64,000 bases of DNA, taken from positions 26,897 to 90,896 of the forward strand of contig NZ_JAVBXX010000044.1 in the NCBI RefSeq assembly GCF_030824335.1. Reading direction: 5' to 3'. Each line of letters begins with the position of its first letter. Position 1 is the stretch's first letter. A program made the translations under genes and the position numbers. This DNA comes from Azonexus sp. GTDB lineage: Bacteria; Pseudomonadota; Gammaproteobacteria; Burkholderiales; Rhodocyclaceae. Under the pieces are notes generated by a model that was given only the letters and a program-made list of their open reading frames with translations, did not search any database and was not told the origin of the DNA. Below, piece after piece: positions 26,206-35,149 of the stretch.

Positions 26206-26907
26206 ATGGATCACTCTCAGCACCAGGCAATTGGCGATCTTTCCTATTGGCTGGCCTTCATGACCGGCCTGCTCGGCAGCGGGCACTGTCTGGGTATGTG
26301 TGGTGGCTTGGTCTCGGCATTCTTCATGCGTCTCGGCGCCAAAGGCATCTGGCCCTACCTTGCTTATCACGCGGCGCGTGTCGGTGTTTATACGGTGATC
26401 GGCGTGATTGCCGCCGCTGTCGGCGCAGTGCTCGTGGCGACTGGACAGTTCGGCAAGCTACAGGGCATCTTGCAGATCGTCGCCGGGGTTGTCGTGATCT
26501 TGCTCGGCCTAGACCTGCTGGGGGTTTCGCCCTGGCGCAACAGCCTCGGTTTCGCACCGGTCGCCTGGCTGCGCAAACAGTTTTCCCTGGCGGTCCAGCG
26601 TGGTCCGGTTGCCGGTGCGCTGATCGGCGGGGCGATCAACGGCCTGATGCCGTGCTCGATGACGATGGCGATGGCGGTCAAGGCAACTACGGCGCCCAGC
26701 ATGGTCGAAGGCGGCTTGCTGCTGCTGGCCTTTGGTGCCGGCACGCTGCCGTCGATGCTGTCCGCTTCCTTCCTCTTCGGCAAACTGGGGCCGCGTCTGC
26801 GCGGCTGGCTGCTCAAGGGGGCGGCATTGTTCGTCATCGCCCTCGGGGTTTCGACGCTCTGGCAGGGCATGCGTTACTACATGGTGATGCACCGGCTGAT
26901 CGGCTGA
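26206..26907 (+). CDS. SafE/UreH-domain membrane protein (sulfite exporter TauE/SafE superfamily)
   Basis: 233 residues from ATG 26206 (MDHSQHQ); an in-frame TTG at 26170 has no better ribosome site. The first helix region holds GSGHCLGMCGGLVSAF (near 25-40), the diagnostic GHCxGMCGG of the family found beside ccoGHIS and copper ATPases. The second half repeats it as NGLMPCSMTMAMAVKA. The His-rich start and paired Cys in helices fit metal or thiol relay. Six helices predicted. It follows a terminator and so has its own promoter, and precedes the NosL pair. Confidence 0.87.
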   Translation: MDHSQHQAIGDLSYWLAFMTGLLGSGHCLGMCGGLVSAFFMRLGAKGIWPYLAYHAARVGVYTVIGVIAAAVGAVLVATGQFGKLQGILQIVAGVVVILLGLDLLGVSPWRNSLGFAPVAWLRKQFSLAVQRGPVAGALIGGAINGLMPCSMTMAMAVKATTAPSMVEGGLLLLAFGAGTLPSMLSASFLFGKLGPRLRGWLLKGAALFVIALGVSTLWQGMRYYMVMHRLIG

Positions 26908-26909
26908 CT

Positions 26910-26953
26910 GCGACAATATGCCGCAGAGTGGGTAAATCAAGCGGCGCTAATAT
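26910..26953 (+). promoter_or_regulatory. RegA box and -10 element for the tandem NosL genes
   Basis: GCGACAATATGCCGC (26910-26924) followed by TAATAT (26948-26953). The 31-base interval from box centre to the -10 element equals that of the promoter at 13227-13270, supporting a shared activator geometry. The ATG lies 34 bases after the -10. Confidence 0.6.
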
Positions 26954-26986
26954 GCCCCGAAATCAATTCGACACAGGGAGAACACC

Positions 26987-27598
26987 ATGAATCGCCGCGA
27001 TCTTCTCAAGGTTTCCACACTGGCCGGTCTGGCCATGGCCATGGCCGCTACCGGTAACGCACGTGCCGAGGCCTGCACGACCGACGGGACGCCGAACCAG
27101 TTTATTCCCAAAAAGGCAGCCGATGCCAATCCGCTTGAGCGGGATATCGAAAAATACGCGAAATGCCCGTACTGCGGCATGGATCGCAAGGAGCACAACA
27201 AGACCCGGATGCTGGTCCAGTACGGTGACGACCTGGCCGACGGCGTCTGTTCCATCCACTGTCTGGCGCTCAGCCTCAGCCTCAACATCGACCGCGAACC
27301 GAAGAACATCTGGGGGCCGGACTTTGGCTCAACCCAGGAACCCCGTCCGCTGGTGCCGGTTGACCAGCTGACCTACCTGATCGGTGCTGACCTGAAACAC
27401 GCGATGACGAAGAAGAGCAAGCATTCCTTCGCTTCAGCCGACGTAGCCAAGGAGTTTCAGGGAAAGCACGGCGGAACGCTGGCTAGTTTCAACGATGCCT
27501 TGCGCGAAAGCTATCTCGGCATGTCGGACGATGTCGCCCAGATCCGCAAGAACCGTGAAGAGCGCCGCAAGCGCGCGATGCAGCAGAAGCAGGGCTGA
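26987..27598 (+). CDS. NosL-family copper protein with Tat signal (long variant)
   Basis: 203 residues. The twin-arginine start MNRRDLLKVSTLAGLAMAMA implies folded export, perhaps with bound metal. The NosL core has KCPYCGMDR (CxxCGM near 59-63) with a later CSIHCLA pair (about 87-91) that standard NosL lacks. A basic Lys/Arg-rich tail (about 187-203) is also extra. NosL delivers Cu(I) to apo-NosZ. RBS GGGAG precedes the ATG. It is coupled to a second NosL by TGATG overlap. It is probably a paralogue specialised in a different copper step. Confidence 0.87.
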   Translation: MNRRDLLKVSTLAGLAMAMAATGNARAEACTTDGTPNQFIPKKAADANPLERDIEKYAKCPYCGMDRKEHNKTRMLVQYGDDLADGVCSIHCLALSLSLNIDREPKNIWGPDFGSTQEPRPLVPVDQLTYLIGADLKHAMTKKSKHSFASADVAKEFQGKHGGTLASFNDALRESYLGMSDDVAQIRKNREERRKRAMQQKQG

Positions 27599-28086
27599 TG
27601 CAGCGTCGTCATTTCATTGTTGCCGGCCTCGCGTTCTGCCTGGTGCCGGCTTACGCGCAAGGCATGGTTGTGCCCAAACCGGGTCCGAAGGATTTATGCC
27701 CGGTTTGCGGCATGATCGTTTCCAAGTATCCGAACTGGATCGCCGTCGTCGTCTGGAAGGATGGGCATGCCCATTTCTTCGATGGGGCCAAGGACATGTT
27801 CAAGTTCCTGTTCGACCTGTCCAAGTATGCGCCGGGGCATCGCCGGGAAAATATTGTCGGTATTTACGTGACAGACTTCTACAATCTGGAGCGTATCGAT
27901 GCTCGCGGAGCCTGGTTCGTGACTGGTTCGGATGTGCTCGGGCCGATGGGGCACGAATTCGTGCCCTTGGGCACCCGGGAGGATGCCGATGATTTCCTCA
28001 AGGATCACAAGGGCAAGCGCTTATTGAAGTTTGATCAGATTACCCCGGATTTGCCCGATGCATTGGATGCCGGTCGGTTCAAGTAG
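27598..28086 (+). CDS. NosL-family copper chaperone (short variant)
   Basis: 162 residues. The signal peptide begins MQRRHFIVAGLAF with twin Arg and a short h-region, cleavage near AYAQG. The core contains LCPVCGMIVSKYPNW (CxxCGM about 34-38) and HFFDGAKDMFKFLF, with the DADDF-L-K-D-H-K-G end typical of NosL. It lacks the lipobox of the NosL at 49346, so it may be soluble in the periplasm. Translation is coupled to the long variant. Together with the main nosL this makes three NosL genes in one window. Confidence 0.9.
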   Translation: MQRRHFIVAGLAFCLVPAYAQGMVVPKPGPKDLCPVCGMIVSKYPNWIAVVVWKDGHAHFFDGAKDMFKFLFDLSKYAPGHRRENIVGIYVTDFYNLERIDARGAWFVTGSDVLGPMGHEFVPLGTREDADDFLKDHKGKRLLKFDQITPDLPDALDAGRFK

Positions 28087-28268
28087 ATAATCGGCGGTTT
28101 TTTTGCGGTCGACCGGATAATTTTGCAAAAAACGTCCCTGACGTGACGGGGACTCGTGCAACTCGCCAGTTGGCTTGGGTATGCGGGCAAACCTCAGGTA
28201 AAAATCATTACGGACTGGGGATTGGCATCTGCCGTCCAGTAAAACGCAGGCCCTTGCTGTTGCGGGAG

Positions 28269-28347
28269 GTTTGCACGCCCTCGGCTTGGGGTAGAATCGT
28301 CGAGTCCCTTGGTTCCTGCGTCTGCTGAAACGCTTGTGTGAACCAAG
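28269..28347 (+). promoter_or_regulatory. Promoter and leader stem-loop upstream of the diguanylate cyclase
   Basis: In the 342-base gap 28087-28428, TTTGCA (28269-28274) and TAGAAT (28292-28297) are spaced 17 bases, a plausible sigma-70 promoter. The inferred start (~28304) would put a stem-loop at the 5' end of the mRNA: CTTGGTTC (28308-28315) pairs with GAACCAAG (28340-28347), with an inner GCGT/ACGC stem. The rest of the gap holds a T-run with TGCGGTCGAC (28104) and no gene. Confidence 0.5.
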
Positions 28348-28428
28348 TGGAATAGATGGCCCTGTCGCGGTCATGTCTTCCGAAATCAAAAATCCTGTTC
28401 GGTTAATAACCTGTTTAATCAAAACGTT

Positions 28429-29688
28429 ATGTTCGATAGGATTTCAATTCGCTACAAGCTGATTGTCCTGCTCGGTTTGAGTGCGTGGCTTGCGCTGGTC
28501 ATTTCTTCGCTGATCGCGATTTATTCGACTTATCTGAGTGAGTCGAAGTCCTCGTTGCGGGTTTTGCATCAGTTGACCGACGTGATCAGCGAGAACATGC
28601 GCGCTGCACTGGCCTTCAGCGATGCGGACAGTGCAAATGCCATGCTCGCTTCCTTGCACGCGGACCCGCATATCCTGCTGGCCGTGGTCAGCGATGAATC
28701 CGGAAAACTGCTCGCGGAGTATCGTTCCGCCGGTTTGCCGACATCGAGCGAACAAGCGTTCAAGGAAGCCCTGCAGGCGAGCATTCGAAAAGATGCCGGC
28801 ATACTCGGTAGTCCGCTTGGTTTCGTTGAGCGCATCGACAATGATTCGATGCTGGTTTTGCGGCCGATTTTTTTCGAAAACAAGCCGATTGGCACCCTGG
28901 CGATCATTTCGGATACCGAACTGATGTGGGCGAAAATCCGCGAATTCGTGCTGGTGCAAATTGCCGCATCCGTGCTGACGCTGGTTTTGCTGCTGTTTTT
29001 GTCGTTGAAACTCCAGGCGCTGTTCACGCGTCCGATCATGAGCCTGATCGCCACCATGCAAGAGGTGGCCCAGACGAAGAACTACCGCGCCGTGCTGACA
29101 TCGAACCGCCGGGATGAGTTCAAGAGTCTCTACGATGTTTTCAACGCCATGCTGGCTGATATCCACGAGCGCGATGACCGCTTGAGCAAACTTGCCACGA
29201 CGGACGCGTTGACCGGTCTGGCCAATCGCCATCATGCGATGGAAATCATGCGAACCATGCTCACCCGCGCCTTGCGCAAGGGGGAACCGATCGGCATCAT
29301 CATGCTCGACCTCGACTTTTTCAAGAAGGTCAATGATCTTTATGGTCATCCGGTGGGCGATCTTGTCTTGCAGGAAACGGCGCGGGTATTGCTGGATAGC
29401 GCCCGTGAGTACGACCTGGTGGCCCGGCTGGGCGGTGAGGAATTCCTGGTGATTTGTGACTGCGGCACGCTTGATGCCTGCATTGCCGTGGCGGAGCGCA
29501 TCCGCCTCGGACTCGAAGGCCGCAGCATCGAATATCAACCTGGACACTCGCTCAATGTGACGGTGAGCCTCGGTGTATATTCCTCGGAAAAACGGCCTGG
29601 CGAGCCGATTGAGACAATGATCGCTGCCGCCGACGAGGCTTTGTACCGTGCCAAGGCGGCTGGTCGCAACTGTTACATCGTGGCTTGA
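28429..29688 (+). CDS. Membrane diguanylate cyclase, YfiN/DgcN type (CHASE8-HAMP-GGDEF)
   Basis: 419 residues. Helix 1 (about 11-32) and helix 2 (about 170-193) flank a periplasmic CHASE8-like domain (about 35-165). A HAMP segment leads to the GGDEF domain (about 250-419) with an intact GGEEF active site and the inhibitory RxxD site (REYD) five residues before it. It should therefore make c-di-GMP and be product-inhibited. The next gene encodes a YfiR-like periplasmic repressor, matching the YfiN-YfiR pair of Pseudomonas, where YfiR binds the periplasmic domain and blocks activity. Confidence 0.93.
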   Translation: MFDRISIRYKLIVLLGLSAWLALVISSLIAIYSTYLSESKSSLRVLHQLTDVISENMRAALAFSDADSANAMLASLHADPHILLAVVSDESGKLLAEYRSAGLPTSSEQAFKEALQASIRKDAGILGSPLGFVERIDNDSMLVLRPIFFENKPIGTLAIISDTELMWAKIREFVLVQIAASVLTLVLLLFLSLKLQALFTRPIMSLIATMQEVAQTKNYRAVLTSNRRDEFKSLYDVFNAMLADIHERDDRLSKLATTDALTGLANRHHAMEIMRTMLTRALRKGEPIGIIMLDLDFFKKVNDLYGHPVGDLVLQETARVLLDSAREYDLVARLGGEEFLVICDCGTLDACIAVAERIRLGLEGRSIEYQPGHSLNVTVSLGVYSSEKRPGEPIETMIAAADEALYRAKAAGRNCYIVA

Positions 29689-29699
29689 GGGGAGTTCGG

Positions 29700-30230
29700 G
29701 TGAGGATGCTTTTGTTGATGGTCGGCTTGCTGTCATTGCTGCAAGCACCGTGGGTCTATGCCGGCGACGAGGAAAGAAAGCTCGAAGCCGTGTTCATCGG
29801 TCGTTTTGCCAGCTATATCGACTGGCCCGACAAAGACAGGGAGCGCGAGCGCTTTGTCATCACCCTGCTTGACGACAATCCGTTCGGCAAACTGCTCGAT
29901 GATCTGTATCGGGACAAACGCATCCACAACAAGCCTATCGAGTTGCGCTACGCCAACAAGCTGGAGCAGGTGGGCGAAACGGACGTTCTGTTCATTACCT
30001 TGAGAAATGCCGCTGCCCGTTTGGCCGCGACCGAGTTTGCCCACAAGAACGGCATACTGACGATCAGCGAAGCCAAGGGCTTTGCCGAAAGCGGCGGCAT
30101 CATCCAGCTGGATTTTGTCGAGCAAAAAACCCGTATCAAGATCAACCATGCCGCCGCCGTCAAATCCGGTCTGAAGATCGGCGCTCCCTTGTTGTCGATT
30201 GCCACTGTGCTGCGGGGAGACAAGCCATGA
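29700..30230 (+). CDS. YfiR-family (DUF4154) periplasmic protein
   Basis: About 176 residues from the GTG at 29700, which has GGGGAG 6 bases before it; a TTG at 29685 and an ATG at 29706 are alternatives. The signal peptide ends near VYAGD. DUF4154 core: KLEAVFIGRFASYIDWP at the start, GETDVLFITL in the middle and GGIIQLDFVEQKTRIKIN near the end. By family it is the periplasmic inhibitor of the preceding cyclase, acting on its CHASE8 domain. The four-base overlap with the TonB receptor gene suggests the cyclase is tied to an outer-membrane uptake event. Confidence 0.9.
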   Translation: MRMLLLMVGLLSLLQAPWVYAGDEERKLEAVFIGRFASYIDWPDKDRERERFVITLLDDNPFGKLLDDLYRDKRIHNKPIELRYANKLEQVGETDVLFITLRNAAARLAATEFAHKNGILTISEAKGFAESGGIIQLDFVEQKTRIKINHAAAVKSGLKIGAPLLSIATVLRGDKP

Positions 30231-32614
30231 AACACTTTTGCTGCGCACTCCTTCCTTTGGCGATCGGTACGGCATTTGCGGCTGACAAGACGATTCAGGA
30301 AACCAACGATTACTACAGCCGGCCGCTCGATCAGTTGCTGCAAATCGAAACCCAGGCCAAGGCGGCTGTCGGGTCGCGTGGCGGCGAGCGGGACGCGCTC
30401 GATGCCGAGGTGCCGATCGACATCATTACCTCGGCGCAATTGCAATCGACCGGCCAGACCGAACTGATCCGTGCCCTGGCGGTGCTGGTGCCCGGCTTCA
30501 ATGCACCGCGCCCGAGCATTGCCGACGGCACCGATCATGCGCCGCCGTTCACGCTGCGCGGCCTCAATCCCGATCAGGTGCTGGTTTTGATCAACGGCAA
30601 GCGCTTGCACCAGAGTTCGCTGTTGCACAATAACGGCACCGTGGGGCGCGGCAGTTCCGGCGTCGATCTCAATACCATCTCCCTGCGTGCCATCGAGCGC
30701 GTCGAGGTCTTGCGCGACGGTGCGGCGGCGCAATACGGCTCGGATGCCATTGCCGGCATCATCAACATCATTCTCAAGGGTTACGGGCAATCCAGCCAGG
30801 CCACCGTCAGCTATGGCCGGACACGCGCAGGCGACGGCATCAACAAGCAGGTGAGCGTCTTCCATACCTTGCCGCTGGCCGGCGACGGCTTTGTCAATCT
30901 GACGGCGGAATGGCGCGACCGTGGCCCGAGCAATCGGGCCGGTCCGGATGCCTATGATGGCGGGCGGCGCAACACGCACTTTGGCGATGCCGACACGCAA
31001 GACGGCCTGTTCGTCCTGAACGCCGAATTGCCGCGCGGCGACACGACGCTTTACGCGCATGGCCTGTACGACAAGCGACGCAGCAGCGCCGGCGCTTTCT
31101 ACCGGCGGGCCGACGATGAGCGGAATCTCTCGACGATTTATCCGAATGGCTTCCTGCCCCTGATCGAGCCGAAAATCCTCGATTTCTCCATGACCGGCGG
31201 GGCCAGAGGGATACTCGACAGCGGTACGCGCTGGGATGTCAGCTATACGCATGGGCACAACGATTACCACTTCTACGTCAATGACTCGCTGAATACCTCG
31301 CTCGGCAGTGCGACGCCCACCTCGTTTGATAGCGGGGCGACGCGTTACACGCAGCAGATTCTCAACCTGGATCTGAGCCGGAAGATCGGTCGCCACACGC
31401 TGTCCGGCGGTTACGAGTTTCGTCAGGAGCATTACCGCATCGACAAAGGCGATGCCGCGTCCTACATGCTGGGGGCAGAGAATAACTATGCCTATGGCGC
31501 GCAAGGTTTTCCCGGCTTCAGCCCGGAGAACGAGGTTTCCGCGAAGCGTCAGGCGCATTCCTTGTACGGCGATCTGAAATACAGCGTGTCCGATCGCCTG
31601 ATGCTCGACAGCGCAGCGCGGGCCGAGCACTACAGCGATTTTGGTTCGGCCCTGAACGGCAAGCTGGCGCTGCGCTACCGCGCCACTGAAGACCTGCTGT
31701 TCCGCACCAGCGCCAGTACCGGTTTCCGTGCGCCATCGTTGTCACAGAGCCATTTTTCTTCCACCGGGACGTACCGCAACAGCAACGACGCTGCCGCCCA
31801 GTTCTGGGGAAATTATGCGGTCGACCACCCGGTAGCCCGCGCTTTGGGGGCGACCGATCTGAAGCCGGAAAAGTCCCGGCATTTCACCCTTGGCCTGGTG
31901 TATCAACCGGCCGCGCAATTGACCGCCAGTGCCGATGTCTTCGTCACTGACATCGAAGACCGCATCATGCCGACCGGCTACATTGCCGGTTACAGCCTGT
32001 CTTCGCTCAGCTCGCAGGCAGCGGCCGTCCTGGCGCAAAACAATATTGATGGTGCGGTGTATTTCACCAATGCCATCGGTACACGGACCCGCGGTTTCGA
32101 TTTGCGTCTGGATTACAAACACGATCTGGGTAATGGCGCGAAGCTCAAATTCGTCGGCGCTTACCAGCGCAGCAAGACGAATATCAACACGATCAACCAG
32201 GCGCCGGCGGTGCTCGGGGTCAATATGACCGATCTGATCCTCGATCCCTTCACGAAAGTGATGATGGAGGGCGGGCAGCCGATCGATGCGATCAAGCTCT
32301 GGTCGAAGTATTCGACGCGCGATTACGATGTGGTCGTCAATCTCAACCGGTTCGGCAAATTCTCCAGTGTCCAGGCTTACGACAAGGTCACGTTTTCAGC
32401 CAGGTGGACGGTCGACGGAGAGCTGGCCTATCGTGTGGCGAAAGATGTCACGCTGGCCTTGGGCGGTGTCAACCTGTTCAATGTCAAACCCGAGAAGTGG
32501 GGCAATACCGACGACAGCCTGGTGGGCCTGGGTAAGGTGATCCAGTATTCGCAGTACGCGCCGTTCGGCTACAACGGCAGTTATTACTATCTGCGGCTGG
32601 CGGTCGATTTCTGA
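30227..32614 (+). CDS. TonB-dependent receptor in the YfiN-YfiR operon
   Basis: 795 residues, with a signal peptide ending near AFAAD. The plug is long (about 45-180, TLRGLNPDQVLVLINGK, IERVEVLRDGAAAQYGSDAIAGIINI), typical of receptors with carbohydrate- or haem-like ligands. The barrel ends LAVDF with a terminal aromatic residue. No STN domain is present, so it does not signal through FecR. It shares an operon with the cyclase and YfiR, an arrangement that could couple substrate arrival to c-di-GMP. It meets the crp-like gene tail-to-tail with 2 bases between stops and no terminator. Confidence 0.92.
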   Translation: MKHFCCALLPLAIGTAFAADKTIQETNDYYSRPLDQLLQIETQAKAAVGSRGGERDALDAEVPIDIITSAQLQSTGQTELIRALAVLVPGFNAPRPSIADGTDHAPPFTLRGLNPDQVLVLINGKRLHQSSLLHNNGTVGRGSSGVDLNTISLRAIERVEVLRDGAAAQYGSDAIAGIINIILKGYGQSSQATVSYGRTRAGDGINKQVSVFHTLPLAGDGFVNLTAEWRDRGPSNRAGPDAYDGGRRNTHFGDADTQDGLFVLNAELPRGDTTLYAHGLYDKRRSSAGAFYRRADDERNLSTIYPNGFLPLIEPKILDFSMTGGARGILDSGTRWDVSYTHGHNDYHFYVNDSLNTSLGSATPTSFDSGATRYTQQILNLDLSRKIGRHTLSGGYEFRQEHYRIDKGDAASYMLGAENNYAYGAQGFPGFSPENEVSAKRQAHSLYGDLKYSVSDRLMLDSAARAEHYSDFGSALNGKLALRYRATEDLLFRTSASTGFRAPSLSQSHFSSTGTYRNSNDAAAQFWGNYAVDHPVARALGATDLKPEKSRHFTLGLVYQPAAQLTASADVFVTDIEDRIMPTGYIAGYSLSSLSSQAAAVLAQNNIDGAVYFTNAIGTRTRGFDLRLDYKHDLGNGAKLKFVGAYQRSKTNINTINQAPAVLGVNMTDLILDPFTKVMMEGGQPIDAIKLWSKYSTRDYDVVVNLNRFGKFSSVQAYDKVTFSARWTVDGELAYRVAKDVTLALGGVNLFNVKPEKWGNTDDSLVGLGKVIQYSQYAPFGYNGSYYYLRLAVDF

Positions 32615-32616
32615 TT

Positions 32617-33348
32617 TCAGGGCAGGCAGAGGCTGGAATGCAGGTTGGCGACATCGGGGATGATGATGCGCCGGCCTTCGACCTTGATCAGGCCATCGTC
32701 GGCCAGTTCGTGCAGGATGCGGGAGAAATGTTCCTGCGTCAGGTTGAGTCGTGAGGCGATGGTGGCTTTGTGGGTTGGCAGGCAGACTTCAACCCGGCCG
32801 CTCGGCGGATTGCCCTCGTCGTCGGCCATTTCGCCGAGCAGGTAGCCGACGATGCGTTCGCGACCCGAACACAGCGAATAGATTTCCAGGTCCTTGATCA
32901 ACTGGTGCAGTCGCATCGACAGGCCGCCGATCAGGCGCATGCAGAAATCCGAATCCTTGCGGATTTCCTGCAGGATCACGTCTTTCGTGATGAACAGCAG
33001 TTGGCAATCGGTCAGGGCTTGCGCCATCAGGATGTAGGGTTTCTGCATGAACATCACGGCTTCGCCGAAGCTTTTGCCGGGCGGGATGATTTCCACGACT
33101 TTCTGATGGCCGCTGGCCGACACGAAAGCCAGCTTGATCTGCCCTTCAATGACCAGATGAAAACCGTGGCAGGGATCGCCCTTGTGAAACAGGATATTGC
33201 CCTTGTCGTAGCTTTCCAGGCGGCAGCCTTGCGCCAGGCGTTGCCGGTCATCGATCGGCAGATCGCAGAACAGCGGCGTTCTGGCGAGGATTTCCGCCGC
33301 GCTGCTTTGCGTTGGAACGGAGATGCCAGAGCTTGATGGATTTTGCAT
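32617..33348 (-). CDS. Crp/Fnr-family regulator, DNR/NnrR-like
   Basis: 243 residues. The cyclic-nucleotide-like sensor fold is at 20-135 (LFHKGDPCHGFHLVIEGQIKL, IPPGKSFGEAVMF), with a dimer helix and a winged HTH at the C-terminus (HKATIASRLNLTQEHFSRILHELADDGLI). The N-terminal Cys pattern of oxygen-sensing FNR (four Cys) is absent: only scattered Cys near 28, 42 and 60 occur. That fits the NO-responsive DNR/NnrR group. It follows norQ by 39 bases on the same strand, so it is probably transcribed with norEFQ. FNR-type boxes upstream of norC and the nos cytochromes are its likely targets. Confidence 0.85.
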   Translation of the reverse strand: MQNPSSSGISVPTQSSAAEILARTPLFCDLPIDDRQRLAQGCRLESYDKGNILFHKGDPCHGFHLVIEGQIKLAFVSASGHQKVVEIIPPGKSFGEAVMFMQKPYILMAQALTDCQLLFITKDVILQEIRKDSDFCMRLIGGLSMRLHQLIKDLEIYSLCSGRERIVGYLLGEMADDEGNPPSGRVEVCLPTHKATIASRLNLTQEHFSRILHELADDGLIKVEGRRIIIPDVANLHSSLCLP

Positions 33349-33387
33349 GGCCGGCCTTTTCAGTTGCAGTTCGTGAAACGCATGGCA

Positions 33388-34200
33388 TCAACGCCCGAAG
33401 GTGGCGCTGATCACTTCCATCAGCGCTTCGGCGACTTCCGGGTCATCGGTCAGGCTCTCGACGATGGCGGCGCGGCAGGCGACCACCGGGTCCATGCCGT
33501 CACGCACGAGCAATGCGGCGTAGATCAGCAGGCGGGTGCTGACGGCTTCTTCGAGGTCCTGGTCCTTGAGTTGGCGCAGCGACTGGGCGATACCGACCAG
33601 GCGGCGTGCCAGATCGGCGGCACAGCCGGTTTCGCGCAGCACGATGGCTTCTTCGCGCGCGGCCTCGGGGAAGTCGAAACGCAGGCTGACGAAGCGTTGC
33701 CGGGTCGAGGGTTTCATCCCCTTGAGCAGATTCTGGTAGCCCGGGTTGTAGGAAACGACCAGCATGAAATTGGGCGGTGCTTCGAGCAGTTCGCCGGTGC
33801 GGTCGATCGGCAGGAGGCGCCGGTCGTCGGCCAGCGGATGCAGCACGACGGTGGTGTCCTTGCGCGCCTCGACGACTTCGTCGAGGTAGCAGATACCGCC
33901 TTCGCGGACGGCGCGGGTCAGCGGGCCGTCGCACCAGCGGGTGTCGCCGTCGGCGATCAGGTGACGGCCGACCAGGTCGGCGGCGGTCAGGTCGTCGTGG
34001 CAGGCCACGGTGTGCAGCGGCAGGCCGAGGCGGGCGGCCATGTGGGCGACGAAGCGGGTCTTGCCGCAGCCGGTCGGCCCCTTGATCAGCAGCGGCAGAC
34101 GGTTGCGCCAGGCGGATTCGAAGATCGCCTCTTCATGGCCGAAGGGGGCGTAGTAAGGCAGGGCTAGCGTATCGTCCTGCTGGGTGTTGCGTGCGTTCAT
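33388..34200 (-). CDS. norQ: NorQ/CbbQ/NirQ family MoxR-type AAA+ ATPase
   Basis: 270 residues. Walker A is GPTGCGKTR near 36-44, Walker B CYLDEVVEA near 101-109 and sensor VVSYNPGYQ. The C-terminal CbbQ domain is present. NorQ with its VWA partner NorD inserts non-haem iron into NorB. It overlaps norF by 4 bases. No norD is found in the window, which is unusual because the pair normally sits together; it may lie elsewhere on the chromosome. Confidence 0.92.
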   Translation of the reverse strand: MNARNTQQDDTLALPYYAPFGHEEAIFESAWRNRLPLLIKGPTGCGKTRFVAHMAARLGLPLHTVACHDDLTAADLVGRHLIADGDTRWCDGPLTRAVREGGICYLDEVVEARKDTTVVLHPLADDRRLLPIDRTGELLEAPPNFMLVVSYNPGYQNLLKGMKPSTRQRFVSLRFDFPEAAREEAIVLRETGCAADLARRLVGIAQSLRQLKDQDLEEAVSTRLLIYAALLVRDGMDPVVACRAAIVESLTDDPEVAEALMEVISATFGR

Positions 34201-34493
34201 GGGGTGATGCCTTTCCAGTAAGCCAGCCCGATCAGGGAACAGACCAGCACCAGCCAGCCGCCGAGCAGGCAGCGCCAGAGCAGGGGGGCGTGGCGCAGCG
34301 CCATGAAATCGAAGGCGATGACGGCGCCCTTGATCATGGCAATGCCGAGGATTATTGCGGTCAACAGCCCGCCGCCACGACTTTCGCCGAGTTGCCAGGT
34401 AAGCAGCGTGGCGACGATCAGCACCAGCCAGTGGCGGAAGGTGCCGGCGGGGGTGCCGTGACTGCCGGCCGCGACGTTTTCAGTGAATGACAT
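34197..34493 (-). CDS. norF: NorF-like small membrane protein
   Basis: 98 residues from the ATG at 34493, inside the 3' end of norE; the longer frame upstream is a norE shadow. Three helices are predicted: VLIVATLLTWQL, LTAIILGIAMIKG and WRCLLGGWLVLVC. It has the size and hydropathy of the COX4-like/NorF family, which supports nitric oxide reductase assembly. The assignment relies on position between norE and norQ as much as on sequence. Confidence 0.85.
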   Translation of the reverse strand: MSFTENVAAGSHGTPAGTFRHWLVLIVATLLTWQLGESRGGGLLTAIILGIAMIKGAVIAFDFMALRHAPLLWRCLLGGWLVLVCSLIGLAYWKGITP

Positions 34494-35070
34494 AGACGAG
34501 CGGAAAAAGGATGAGCCAGAGCAGGTCGACCATGTGCCAGTAGGCGGCACCGCTTTCCAGACCGTTCATGTTGTGCGGCCCGTAGCGGCCGGCGCGCAGG
34601 CCGAGCCACAACACGCTCAGGATGACCAGGCCAAGGATGACGTGCATGAAATGGAAGAAGGTCAGCGACAGGTAGAACATGTCGAAGGTGCTGCTCGACA
34701 GGCTGACGCCGTGGTCGAAGGCGGCGGAATATTCGACCATCTTGACGACGAGGAAGGTCACGCCGCTGGCGATGGCGGCAAGCATCCACGGCGCCGCCCG
34801 CCGCGCTTCGCCGGCCAGCGCACCCTGTACGGCGCGGACGACGAAGGCGCTGCCGGTCAGCAGCAACAGCGTGTTGATCGCGCCGGCATTACGGTTCAGC
34901 GCCTGCTGGGCAAGGTTGAATTCCTCGACATGGGCGGCGCGGGTGAAGGCGTAGGCCGCGAAAAAGACGGCGAATGCGAGCAGCTCGGCCATGATGAAGA
35001 ACCAGATAGCCAAGTCGCCGGCCAGTCGGGGTTCGGTGGAATTCGGGAGGGGCAGTGCATGACTTGTCAT
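34480..35070 (-). CDS. norE: NorE, haem-copper oxidase subunit III-like protein
   Basis: 196 residues with five helices and the conserved subunit III elements near the C-terminus: FFHFMHVILGLVIL (near 138-151) and ESGAAYWHMVDLLW (near 171-184). NorE is a CoxIII homologue required for full nitric oxide reductase activity in denitrifiers. It heads the norE-norF-norQ-crp set; a weak FNR-like sequence (TTGATCCGCGCTAA, 35105-35118) lies just upstream. A terminator separates it from norB. Confidence 0.9.
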   Translation of the reverse strand: MTSHALPLPNSTEPRLAGDLAIWFFIMAELLAFAVFFAAYAFTRAAHVEEFNLAQQALNRNAGAINTLLLLTGSAFVVRAVQGALAGEARRAAPWMLAAIASGVTFLVVKMVEYSAAFDHGVSLSSSTFDMFYLSLTFFHFMHVILGLVILSVLWLGLRAGRYGPHNMNGLESGAAYWHMVDLLWLILFPLVYVIH

Positions 35071-35149
35071 GCCGTGAGTCTAGAAAGCAGGCTCGTTGCC
35101 GGCCTTGATCCGCGCTAAGTTTTCCGGATATCGCCGGCCGCTCGGCAAA

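Noticed and set aside
28185..28193. GGGCAAACC resembling the start of a GEMM c-di-GMP riboswitch ahead of a GGDEF gene
   Set aside because: The tetraloop-receptor half and the second conserved stem of GEMM are not found downstream; the match is only nine bases.
29948..31630. 560-codon open frame antisense to the TonB receptor
   Set aside because: Shadow frame; no signal, domain or ribosome site.
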